From positions 1 to 5,175 of the forward strand of contig JAQUGB010000129.1 in the NCBI GenBank assembly GCA_028684345.1: 5,175 nucleotides of DNA. The letters run 5' to 3'. Below are positions 1-5,051 of this stretch, piece by piece (the first letter of the stretch is position 1; each line of letters begins with the position of its first letter). The notes beneath the pieces are model-generated. The model did not search any database. It saw nothing but the letters and a program-made list of their open reading frames with translations, and had not been told where the DNA came from. Source of the DNA: Tepidiphilus sp. Its GTDB lineage: Bacteria; Pseudomonadota; Gammaproteobacteria; Burkholderiales; Rhodocyclaceae. Position numbers and translations under genes: made by a program.

Positions 1-125
1 GCGACAACGTCAGGCTGGAAGTGAAGCTGATCGCCCCGATTGCGATGGAAGAAGGCTTGCGCTTCGCCATCCGTGAAGGCGGTCGCACCGTCGGCGCCGG
101 CGTCGTCTCCAAGATCATCGAGTAA
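1..125 (+). CDS. tuf: Elongation factor Tu, C-terminal end (partial)
   Basis: The first 125 bases encode the last 40 residues of EF-Tu, in the frame starting at base 3 and ending at TAA 123-125; the 5' part lies outside the window. EF-Tu is the GTPase that carries aminoacyl-tRNA to the ribosomal A site. The visible part belongs to beta-barrel domain 3, recognised by the near-invariant stretch GLRFAIREGGRTVGAGVV just before the stop. The GTPase domain cannot be seen. The ending KIIE fits betaproteobacterial EF-Tu better than the E. coli ending. In betaproteobacteria a tuf copy usually closes the str operon (rpsL, rpsG, fusA, tuf) and lies directly before rpsJ, as here. Whether this is tufA or tufB cannot be told from the fragment. 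Identification is very secure. Confidence 0.97.
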   Translation, partial: DNVRLEVKLIAPIAMEEGLRFAIREGGRTVGAGVVSKIIE

Positions 126-141
126 TCGTTTTGCTGCTCTG

Positions 142-173
142 ACCCGGCGGGACATTCCCCGCCGGGTTTTTCT
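142..173 (+). terminator. Intrinsic terminator after tuf
   Basis: A perfect 10-bp stem (142-151 pairs with 158-167, ACCCGGCGGG against CCCGCCGGGT) encloses a 6-base loop (ACATTC) and is followed by a short T-rich run (TTTTTCT, 167-173). It begins 16 bases after the tuf stop codon. The shape is that of a textbook Rho-independent terminator. It should end or sharply reduce transcription coming from the str operon before rpsJ, which starts only 25 bases after it. The efficiency of termination cannot be judged from sequence alone. Confidence 0.9.
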
Positions 174-179
174 ACCTTT

Positions 180-191
180 CGCTCTTTGGAA
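180..191 (+). promoter_or_regulatory. boxA-like sequence overlapping the rpsJ ribosome binding site
   Basis: The sequence CGCTCTTTGGAA matches 9 of 12 positions of the boxA consensus of rRNA leaders (TGCTCTTTAACA, with C also accepted at the first position), including the whole GCTCTTT core. boxA RNA is the known binding site of the NusB-NusE heterodimer, and NusE is ribosomal protein S10, the product of the next gene. The element ends 6 bases before the rpsJ ATG, and its last part (TTTGGA) is the only plausible Shine-Dalgarno sequence of rpsJ. Protein bound here could therefore block initiation. The sequence match is seen directly; any function is inferred. Confidence 0.4.
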
Positions 192-197
192 TGAATC

Positions 198-509
198 ATG
201 AACAATCAGAAGATCCGCATCCGCCTCAAGGCATTCGACTATCGCTTGATCGACCAGTCCGCGCACGAGATCGTCGAGGCGGCCAAGCGCACTGGGGCCG
301 TCGTTCACGGCCCGATTCCTTTGCCGACCAAAATCGAACGCTACAACGTACTGCGCTCGCCGCACGTGAATAAAACCTCGCGTGACCAGTTCGAGATCCG
401 TACCCATCGGCGCCTCATGGACATCGTCGAGCCCACGGACAAGACCGTCGATGCCTTGATGAAGCTCGACCTCCCTGCCGGGGTGGACGTCGACATCAAG
501 CTGATGTAA
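198..509 (+). CDS. rpsJ: 30S ribosomal protein S10 (NusE)
   Basis: This encodes 103 residues, the same length as E. coli S10, and aligns with it without gaps. S10 sits in the head of the 30S subunit. As NusE it also joins NusB in processive antitermination and links RNA polymerase to the leading ribosome. Hallmarks are IRIRLKAFD (6-14), GPIPLPT (38-44), SPHVNK (54-59) and DIVEPT (75-80). The central residues 46-67 or so form the long loop that threads into 16S rRNA and is dispensable for NusB binding in E. coli. The ATG at 198 is chosen because it gives the family N-terminus; an ATG at 191 is in another frame. The ribosome binding site is weak (TTTGGA, 185-190). A terminator lies just upstream and a promoter just downstream, so the gene may be expressed partly apart from its neighbours. 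Confidence 0.98.
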   Translation: MNNQKIRIRLKAFDYRLIDQSAHEIVEAAKRTGAVVHGPIPLPTKIERYNVLRSPHVNKTSRDQFEIRTHRRLMDIVEPTDKTVDALMKLDLPAGVDVDIKLM

Positions 510-517
510 GCCTTGCC

Positions 518-546
518 TTGCATTAGAGATCGATCCGGCCTATAAT
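518..546 (+). promoter_or_regulatory. Probable sigma70 promoter for the rplC-onward operon
   Basis: A perfect -10 hexamer TATAAT (541-546) lies 17 bases after TTGCAT (518-523), which keeps the TTG of the -35 consensus. Transcription would be expected to start around 552-555, about 65-70 bases before rplC. The bases after the -10 (TGCGCG) form a GC-rich discriminator, a feature of growth-rate and ppGpp/DksA-responsive promoters of the translation apparatus. The position in the only long gap of the operon (510-620), in an otherwise GC-rich region, strengthens the call. Experimental start-site data are not available to me. Confidence 0.75.
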
Positions 547-555
547 TGCGCGTTT

Positions 556-578
556 ACCCACTTCGGCGGGTTTTATTT
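556..578 (+). other. UUCG-capped hairpin with T-rich tail in the rplC leader
   Basis: Bases 556-571 (ACCCAC-TTCG-GCGGGT) can form a 6-position stem with one A-C mismatch, closed by a C(UUCG)G tetraloop, a very stable RNA cap. TTTTATTT follows (571-578). It begins within a few bases of the start expected from the promoter at 518-546. It could be a protective 5' hairpin on the new transcript, a weak terminator for transcripts coming from rpsJ, or part of an attenuator. The stem is short, so strong termination is doubtful. Confidence 0.55.
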
Positions 579-587
579 CGTACACGT

Positions 588-614
588 CCGGTCAATCGTA
601 ACCGGTTCGAGGAG
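588..614 (+). promoter_or_regulatory. Leader hairpin and strong ribosome binding site of rplC
   Basis: CCGGT (588-592) pairs with ACCGG (601-605) around an 8-base loop. The hairpin ends 4 bases before AGGAG (610-614), which lies 6 bases upstream of the rplC ATG at 621. This Shine-Dalgarno sequence fixes the rplC start and rules out the in-frame TTG at 546. The short hairpin could tune access to the ribosome binding site or be part of a larger leader fold. Its biological role is unproven. Confidence 0.5.
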
Positions 615-620
615 AACAAC

Positions 621-1259
621 ATGAGTCTAGGCCTTGTCGCTCGCAAGGTGGGCATGACTCGGATTTTCACCGACGATGGTCAGTCCATTCCGGTGACCGT
701 GCTCGAAGCCTCCGCCAACCGCGTGACGCAACTCAAAACGCCAGAGACCGATGGCTATGCAGCCGTCCAGGTCGGTTTTGGCGCGCGAAAGCCTTCGCGC
801 ACCACCAAGCCGCTCGCCGGGCATTTCGCCAAGGCGGGCGTCACTGCGGCGCGTGTCTTGCGTGAATTCCGCGTCGCCCCCTCCGATCTCGCCTCGTTGC
901 AGCTCGGCCAGGAGCTTTCCGTGACGATGTTTCAGCCGGGACAGAAAGTCGACGTCACCGGTCGCTCCATCGGTAAGGGGTTCGCCGGCGCGATCAAGCG
1001 CCACAACTTCAGCTCCAACCGTGCCTCGCACGGGAACTCGATCACCACGCGTGCGCCCGGCTCCATCGGTATGGCGCAGGATCCCGGTCGCGTCTTCCCC
1101 GGCAAGCGCATGGCGGGGCATTTGGGCGACGAGACCGTCACGGTGCAGAATCTCGAGATCGTGCGCGTCGATGCCGAGCGCAACCTCCTGCTCGTCAAGG
1201 GGGCGGTTCCCGGTGCCAAGGGCGGCGACGTGATCGTGCGCCCGGCGGTCAAAGGCTAA
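621..1259 (+). CDS. rplC: 50S ribosomal protein L3
   Basis: The gene encodes 212 residues against 209 in E. coli. L3 is an early assembly protein of the 50S subunit; its long internal extension reaches towards the peptidyl-transferase centre. Visible hallmarks are GLVARKVGMTRIF (4-16), IPVTVLE (23-29), KPLAGHFAKAG (63-73), VDVTGRSIGKGFAG (110-123) and a typical ending (VKGAVPGAKGGD). Gln153, within GSIGMAQDPG, lines up with E. coli Gln150, the residue methylated by PrmB, although the flanking residues differ (MAQ instead of QNQ). The ATG at 621 is preferred over the in-frame TTG at 546 because it matches the family N-terminus and has AGGAG 6 bases upstream; the TTG lies inside the promoter -10 element. 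It is the first gene after the internal promoter and is followed after 12 bases by rplD. Confidence 0.98.
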   Translation: MSLGLVARKVGMTRIFTDDGQSIPVTVLEASANRVTQLKTPETDGYAAVQVGFGARKPSRTTKPLAGHFAKAGVTAARVLREFRVAPSDLASLQLGQELSVTMFQPGQKVDVTGRSIGKGFAGAIKRHNFSSNRASHGNSITTRAPGSIGMAQDPGRVFPGKRMAGHLGDETVTVQNLEIVRVDAERNLLLVKGAVPGAKGGDVIVRPAVKG

Positions 1260-1271
1260 GGCGAGGTGGAT

Positions 1272-1898
1272 ATGGAACTCAAGCTATTGAATGCGCAGGG
1301 TCAGCCCGCCGGAACCGCTCAGGTCTCCGACGCGCTCTTCGCCCGCCCTTACAACGAAGCGCTGGTGCATCAGGTCGTCGTCGCTTATCAGGCCAATGCC
1401 CGTCAAGGTACGCGCGCCCAGAAAGATCGTTCCCAGGTGCATCACTCCACCCGTAAGCCCTGGCGGCAGAAGGGGACGGGGCGTGCGCGCGCAGGGATGA
1501 CTTCCAGCCCCCTGTGGCGGCATGGCGGAAAGATTTTCCCCAGTTCGCCGGACGAGAATTTCAAGCAGAAGGTCAACCGTAAGATGTACCGCGCGGCAAT
1601 GGCCACCATCCTGTCGCAGCTCGCCCGCGAAGAGCGCCTGGCGGTGATCGACGATTTCCGCGTCGATGCGCCCAAGACCAAACTCGTGGCACAAAAGCTC
1701 AAGGAAATGGGGCTTGCGGGGACGCGCGTGCTGCTGATCACCGACGAGCTCGATGAGAATCTGCTGCTCGGCAGCCGCAACCTCAAAGATGCGCTGGTGC
1801 TGGCGGCGCACGAGACCGATCCGGTGGCCTTGGTGCACTTCCCGAAAGTGCTCCTCACCAAGGGCGCCGTGGCCAAATTCGAGGAGATGTGGCAATGA
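1272..1898 (+). CDS. rplD: 50S ribosomal protein L4
   Basis: The gene encodes 208 residues (E. coli 201). L4 binds 23S rRNA, and its extended loop helps form the narrow part of the peptide exit tunnel. That loop is seen as KPWRQKGTGRARAG (62-75); Lys67 corresponds to E. coli Lys63, where macrolide-resistance changes occur, and it is wild type here. Other hallmarks are YNEALVHQVVVAYQANARQGTRAQ (27-50, given as the conserved block) and APKTKL in the C-terminal half. The ATG at 1272 gives the usual MEL start with GAGG 5 bases upstream; a GTG at 1266 would overlap that Shine-Dalgarno sequence. In E. coli L4 represses the S10 operon through an mRNA leader before rpsJ; no leader of that size exists before rpsJ here. 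The last 4 bases overlap rplW. Confidence 0.98.
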   Translation: MELKLLNAQGQPAGTAQVSDALFARPYNEALVHQVVVAYQANARQGTRAQKDRSQVHHSTRKPWRQKGTGRARAGMTSSPLWRHGGKIFPSSPDENFKQKVNRKMYRAAMATILSQLAREERLAVIDDFRVDAPKTKLVAQKLKEMGLAGTRVLLITDELDENLLLGSRNLKDALVLAAHETDPVALVHFPKVLLTKGAVAKFEEMWQ

Positions 1899-2197
1899 CG
1901 ATCAGCGAAGAACGCCTCTATCAGGTTCTGCTCGGACCGCAGATTTCGGAAAAAGCCACGATGCTCGGGGAGCGTCTCAATCAAGTGGTATTCCGCGTCG
2001 CGCGCGATGCCACCAAGCCCGAAATCAAGGCCGCCGTCGAGAAGCTCTTCGAGGTCGAAGTCGAGGGCGTGCGGGTGCTCAACGTCAAAGGCAAGGAGAA
2101 ACGGACGGGGCGAATCACGGGCCGCCGTGCCGGTTGGAAGAAAGCCTTCGTCTCGCTCAAGCCGGGCCAAGAGCTCAGCTTCATGGCCGGGGAGTAA
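1895..2197 (+). CDS. rplW: 50S ribosomal protein L23
   Basis: This encodes 100 residues, equal to E. coli L23. L23 lies at the exit of the peptide tunnel and is the main docking site for trigger factor and the signal recognition particle. Glu19 in ISEKAT matches E. coli Glu18, a key trigger-factor contact, and LFEVEVE (51-57) keeps the neighbouring contact surface. The C-terminal half has the basic KGKEKRTGRITGRRAGWKKA block (65-84). The ATG at 1895 overlaps the rplD stop in an ATGA junction and has GAGGAG (1881-1886) 8 bases upstream. A GTG at 1889 would add two residues with poorer spacing. Translational coupling to rplD is likely. Six bases separate it from rplB. Confidence 0.98.
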   Translation: MTISEERLYQVLLGPQISEKATMLGERLNQVVFRVARDATKPEIKAAVEKLFEVEVEGVRVLNVKGKEKRTGRITGRRAGWKKAFVSLKPGQELSFMAGE

Positions 2198-2203
2198 ACC
2201 ATC

Positions 2204-3031
2204 ATGGCAGTGATCAAGATGAAACCGACTTCGCCCGGCCGTCGTGCCATGGTGCGGGTCGTCAACAAGGAACTCTACAAGGGTCGGCCGTATCCTTCAC
2301 TCGTCGAGGCGATGACGCGTCTCGCGGGTCGCAACAACGCCGGACGCATCACTACCCGGCACAAGGGCGGCGGACACAAGAAGCACTATCGCATCGTCGA
2401 CTTTCGGCGTAACAAGGACAACATCCCGGCCAGGGTCGAGCGGATCGAATACGATCCCAACCGCTCGGCGCACATCGCACTGCTGTGCTACGCCGACGGG
2501 GAGCGCCGTTACATCCTCGCGCCAAAAGGGCTGACGGTCGGCCAGACCATCATGAGCGGTCCGCAAGCGCCGATCAAGCCCGGCAATGCGCTGCCGATCC
2601 GTGCCATCCCGGTGGGAACGACGCTGCACAACGTCGAGCTCGTGCCGGGCAAGGGCGGGCAGCTCGCTCGCGCCGCAGGAACTTCGGTCCAGCTCGTCGC
2701 GCGTGAAGGTGCCTATGCCCAGGTGCGTCTGCGCTCGGGCGAAGTGCGCAAGGTGCACGTCGAATGTCGCGCCACCATCGGGGAAGTGGGCAATGGTGAG
2801 CATTCCCTGGAAAAACTCGGCAAGGCGGGGGCTTCCCGCTGGCGTGGCGTTCGTCCTACCGTACGCGGTGTGGCGATGAACCCGATCGACCACCCGCATG
2901 GTGGTGGTGAAGGGCGCACGGGCGAGGGCGGCGTGCCGCGCAGCCCATGGGGTCAGCCGACGAAAGGGTATCGCACTCGCCGCAACAAGCGCACGGACAA
3001 CATGATCGTCCAGCGTCGGCACAAGCGTTAA
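2204..3031 (+). CDS. rplB: 50S ribosomal protein L2
   Basis: The gene encodes 275 residues (E. coli 273) and aligns with E. coli L2 nearly gap-free. L2 is one of the most conserved ribosomal proteins. It binds 23S rRNA domain IV, is needed for subunit joining and supports peptidyl-transferase activity. Hallmarks are GRNNAGRITTRHKGGGHK (42-59), EYDPNRSA (82-89), ILAPKGL (104-110), GKGGQLARAAGT (149-160) and MNPIDHPHGGGEGR (225-238). His230, counting the initiator Met, equals the functionally important His229 of mature E. coli L2. The tail ending in RRHKR is basic, as usual. GGGGAG (2189-2194) stands 9 bases before the ATG and overlaps the end of rplW. Confidence 0.99.
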   Translation: MAVIKMKPTSPGRRAMVRVVNKELYKGRPYPSLVEAMTRLAGRNNAGRITTRHKGGGHKKHYRIVDFRRNKDNIPARVERIEYDPNRSAHIALLCYADGERRYILAPKGLTVGQTIMSGPQAPIKPGNALPIRAIPVGTTLHNVELVPGKGGQLARAAGTSVQLVAREGAYAQVRLRSGEVRKVHVECRATIGEVGNGEHSLEKLGKAGASRWRGVRPTVRGVAMNPIDHPHGGGEGRTGEGGVPRSPWGQPTKGYRTRRNKRTDNMIVQRRHKR

Positions 3032-3041
3032 GGGGTAAGTC

Positions 3042-3317
3042 ATGGCACGTTCCGTCAAAAAAGGGCCGTTCGTCGATGCCCATCTGCTCAAGAAGGTCGA
3101 GCAAAGCCGCGCGACCAACGACAAGCGTCCGATCAAGACCTGGTCTCGCCGCTCCACGATCCTGCCCGAATTCATCGGGTTGACGTTCGCGGTGCACAAT
3201 GGCCGGCAGCACGTCCCGGTCTTCATCACCGAGGCCATGGTTGGACACAAACTCGGCGAATTCTCCTTCACCCGCACCTTCAAAGGGCACGCCGCGGGCA
3301 AGAAGTCTAAACGCTAA
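3042..3317 (+). CDS. rpsS: 30S ribosomal protein S19
   Basis: This encodes 91 residues (E. coli 92). S19 lies in the head of the 30S subunit, forms a complex with S13 and contacts A-site tRNA and the inter-subunit bridge. The family pattern is complete: SVKKGPFVD (4-12), IKTWSRRSTI (31-40), VHNGRQHVPV (51-60), MVGHKLGEF (66-74) and a lysine-rich C-terminus. AAGGGG (3030-3035), which overlaps the rplB stop, lies 6 bases before the ATG. The 10-base gap to rplB and the 18-base gap to rplV fit one operon. The order rplB-rpsS-rplV-rpsC is the standard S10 operon order. Confidence 0.98.
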   Translation: MARSVKKGPFVDAHLLKKVEQSRATNDKRPIKTWSRRSTILPEFIGLTFAVHNGRQHVPVFITEAMVGHKLGEFSFTRTFKGHAAGKKSKR

Positions 3318-3335
3318 AGGTCGAGGAAACGAGAT

Positions 3336-3665
3336 ATGGAAACCAAGGCTATCGTGCGCGGCGTGCGCCTTTCTCCCCAGAAAGGTCGTCTCGTCGCCGA
3401 TCTCATCCGCGGCAAACCGGTGGCGCAGGCGCTCGACATCCTCGCCTTCTGTCCGCAAAAAGGCGCGCATTTGATTCGTAAAGCGCTGCTTTCGGCCATC
3501 GCCAATGCGGAACACAACGACGGTGCCGACGTCGATGAGCTCAAGGTCAAACGCATCATGGTCGAGAAGGGCGTGGTGCTCAAGCGCTTCCGGGCGCGAG
3601 CCAAAGGGCGTGGGGCGAAGATCCTCAAGCCTACGTCGCACATCATCGTCGCGGTCGGAGAATAA
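3336..3665 (+). CDS. rplV: 50S ribosomal protein L22
   Basis: The gene encodes 109 residues (E. coli 110). L22 binds all domains of 23S rRNA, and its long beta-hairpin lines the exit tunnel opposite L4. Hallmarks are the MET start, RLVADLIRGK (18-27), ALDIL (32-36), SAIANAEHN (53-61) and the hairpin region around 80-96 with LKRFRARAKGRG. No deletion is seen at the hairpin position where E. coli erythromycin-resistance deletions occur. Lys-rich and Arg-rich residues at the tip are as expected. GAGGA (3323-3327) lies 8 bases before the ATG. rpsC follows after 9 bases. Confidence 0.98.
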   Translation: METKAIVRGVRLSPQKGRLVADLIRGKPVAQALDILAFCPQKGAHLIRKALLSAIANAEHNDGADVDELKVKRIMVEKGVVLKRFRARAKGRGAKILKPTSHIIVAVGE

Positions 3666-3674
3666 GGAGCGAAC

Positions 3675-4460
3675 ATGGGACAGAAAATCCATCCGACCGG
3701 CTTTCGCCTCGTCGTCACGCGTGACTGGTCCTCGCGCTGGTTTGCTTCGAGCAAGGACTTTCCGCGCCTGCTGCAGCAGGACGCCCAGGTTCGTGGGTAC
3801 TTGAAGAACAAGCTCAAGCATGCGGCCGTCAGTCGTATCGTGATCGAACGCCCGGCCAAGAGTGCAAAGATCACGATCCACTCGGGGCGTCCCGGCGTGG
3901 TTATCGGCAAGAAGGGTGAGGACATCGAACTTCTCAGGGCCGATCTCAACCGTCGCATGGGCGTGCCGGTGCACCTCACGATCGAGGAAATCCGCAAGCC
4001 CGAGCTTGATGCGCAGCTCATCGCAGAAGCGGTCGCGACCCAGCTCGAGAAACGCATCCAGTTCCGTCGCGCCATGAAGCGCGCGATGCAAAACGCGATG
4101 CGGCTCGGAGCGAAGGGTATCAAGATCATGACTTCCGGCCGCCTGGGCGGGGCGGAGATCGCACGCTCCGAATGGTACCGTGAAGGTCGGGTTCCCCTGC
4201 AGACCCTGCGCGCCGACATCGATTATGGTTTTGCCGAGGCGCAGACCACCTACGGGATCATCGGCGTCAAGGTATGGCTCTACAAAGGCGATGTCCTGGC
4301 GCGCAATCAGGCACCTCAGGAGCCGATCGAACGCGAGGCGCGGCGTGGTCCGCGAGGCCGTCGCGACGAAGGGGAAGGCGCGCGTCGCGGTCGTCGCACC
4401 CGCGCCGCCAAAGCGAACGTAACTTCGGGAGTTGGCGATGCTGCAGCCGAAACGAACTAA
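3675..4460 (+). CDS. rpsC: 30S ribosomal protein S3 with extended basic tail
   Basis: The gene encodes 261 residues, longer than E. coli S3 (233). S3 lies at the mRNA entry of the 30S subunit and with S4 and S5 contributes mRNA-unwinding activity. It begins with MGQKIHPTGFRL. A type II KH domain carries the GXXG loop as GKKG (78-81). Arg131, Arg132 and Lys135, linked to helicase function in E. coli, are all conserved in FRRAMKRA. The S3 C-terminal domain shows SGRLGGAEIAR (154-164) and GVKVWLYKG (197-205). From about residue 212 the sequence becomes Arg/Gly/Glu-rich and low in complexity (RRGPRGRR, ARRGRRTRAA), a tail that is common in betaproteobacterial S3 and probably disordered. AAGGAG (3664-3669) lies 5 bases before the ATG. 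The 3' end overlaps rplP by 23 bases. Confidence 0.98.
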   Translation: MGQKIHPTGFRLVVTRDWSSRWFASSKDFPRLLQQDAQVRGYLKNKLKHAAVSRIVIERPAKSAKITIHSGRPGVVIGKKGEDIELLRADLNRRMGVPVHLTIEEIRKPELDAQLIAEAVATQLEKRIQFRRAMKRAMQNAMRLGAKGIKIMTSGRLGGAEIARSEWYREGRVPLQTLRADIDYGFAEAQTTYGIIGVKVWLYKGDVLARNQAPQEPIEREARRGPRGRRDEGEGARRGRRTRAAKANVTSGVGDAAAETN

Positions 4461-4857
4461 ATTCCGCAAGGTCCAGAAGGGGCGCAACAAAGGGCTGGCC
4501 ACGCGCGGGACCTCCGTCTCCTTCGGTGAATTCGGCCTCAAGGCCATCGGCCGCGGCCGGCTGACTTCCCGTCAGATCGAGGCGGCGCGCCGCGCCATGA
4601 CGCGCCACATCAAGCGCGGTGGGCGGATCTGGATCCGGGTGTTTCCCGATAAACCTATCTCCCGGAAACCTGCCGAGGTCCGTATGGGAAGCGGGAAAGG
4701 AAACCCGGAATACTGGGTGGCCGAAATCCAGCCGGGCAAGGTCTTGTATGAAATGGACGGTGTGAGCGAAGCGCTGGCCCGTGAGGCGTTCGAACTCGCC
4801 GCGGCCAAGCTGCCGTTCAAGACCGTCTTCGTCACCCGCAAGTTGGGAGCGGCATGA
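4438..4857 (+). CDS. rplP: 50S ribosomal protein L16
   Basis: This encodes 139 residues (E. coli 136). L16 is a late assembly protein near the A site and central protuberance, and it helps place A-site tRNA. The start MLQPKRTKFRK is the family N-terminus. Further hallmarks are FGLKAIGRGRLT (32-43), QIEAARRAMTR (46-56), IWIRVFPDKP (64-73) and GKVLYEMDGV (100-109). Arg82 in VRMGSGKG matches E. coli Arg81, the residue hydroxylated by the oxygenase YcfD (RoxA); the next variable position has Ser where E. coli has Lys. The ATG at 4438 lies within rpsC, with GGGAG (4427-4431) 6 bases upstream. The in-frame TTG at 4432 touches that Shine-Dalgarno sequence and is rejected. The 23-base overlap suggests coupling of L16 synthesis to S3. 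Confidence 0.98.
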   Translation: MLQPKRTKFRKVQKGRNKGLATRGTSVSFGEFGLKAIGRGRLTSRQIEAARRAMTRHIKRGGRIWIRVFPDKPISRKPAEVRMGSGKGNPEYWVAEIQPGKVLYEMDGVSEALAREAFELAAAKLPFKTVFVTRKLGAA

Positions 4858-5051
4858 TGAAAGCAAAAGACATGCGTGAAAAGAGCGTCGACGAGCTCGA
4901 GAAAGAATTGCTCGAGCTGCGCAAGGCGCAATTCTCGCTTCGTATGCAACAGGCGACGCAGCAGCTGACCAATACCGCGGCGATGCGCGCCACCCGGCGC
5001 GACATTGCGCGGATCAAGACCCTGCTGCGGGAAAAAGGGGTGCGTAAATGA
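4857..5051 (+). CDS. rpmC: 50S ribosomal protein L29
   Basis: The gene encodes 64 residues (E. coli 63). L29 is a small helical protein beside L23 at the tunnel exit. It shows MREKSVDELEKELLELRKA (6-24), FSLRMQQATQQLTNT (26-40) and RRDIARIKTLL (47-57), the last two being typical of betaproteobacterial L29. Two ATGs are possible: 4854, which forms an ATGA overlap with the rplP stop and adds one Met, and 4857, which gives the family start MKAK. GGGAG (4845-4849) is 4 bases from the first and 7 from the second, so 4857 is preferred. The alternative would only change the N-terminus by one residue. Translation is probably coupled to rplP. Confidence 0.95.
   Translation: MKAKDMREKSVDELEKELLELRKAQFSLRMQQATQQLTNTAAMRATRRDIARIKTLLREKGVRK

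Noticed and set aside
173..197. A promoter immediately upstream of rpsJ
   Set aside because: TACCTT at 173-178 is a poor -10 and has no acceptable -35 at the right distance (that position falls in the terminator stem), so I do not call one.
191..373. Small plus-strand open frame starting at ATG 191, 7 bases before the rpsJ start
   Set aside because: It overlaps rpsJ in another frame, has no ribosome binding site of its own and no family similarity. A regulatory upstream start is conceivable but unsupported.
546..620. N-terminal extension of L3 starting at TTG 546
   Set aside because: The extra 25 residues do not occur in L3, the TTG overlaps the -10 element, and the ATG at 621 has an ideal ribosome binding site.
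1753..2412. A 219-residue plus-strand open frame across rplD, rplW and rplB
   Set aside because: It is out of frame with three certain genes and has a Ser/Arg/Gln-rich composition typical of a shifted reading frame.
2297..3301. A 334-residue minus-strand open frame, with similar ones at 3314-4219, 1442-2170 and 1284-1895
   Set aside because: These are shadows of rplB, rpsS, rplV, rpsC, rplD and rplW. Their composition (Arg, His, Ala-rich) follows the complement of the real genes, and they show no protein family signature.
2856..4547. A 563-residue open frame on the minus strand, antisense to rplB through rplP
   Set aside because: It lies fully opposite five clear ribosomal protein genes, has no recognisable domain, and long antisense open frames are common in GC-rich genes with strong third-position bias.
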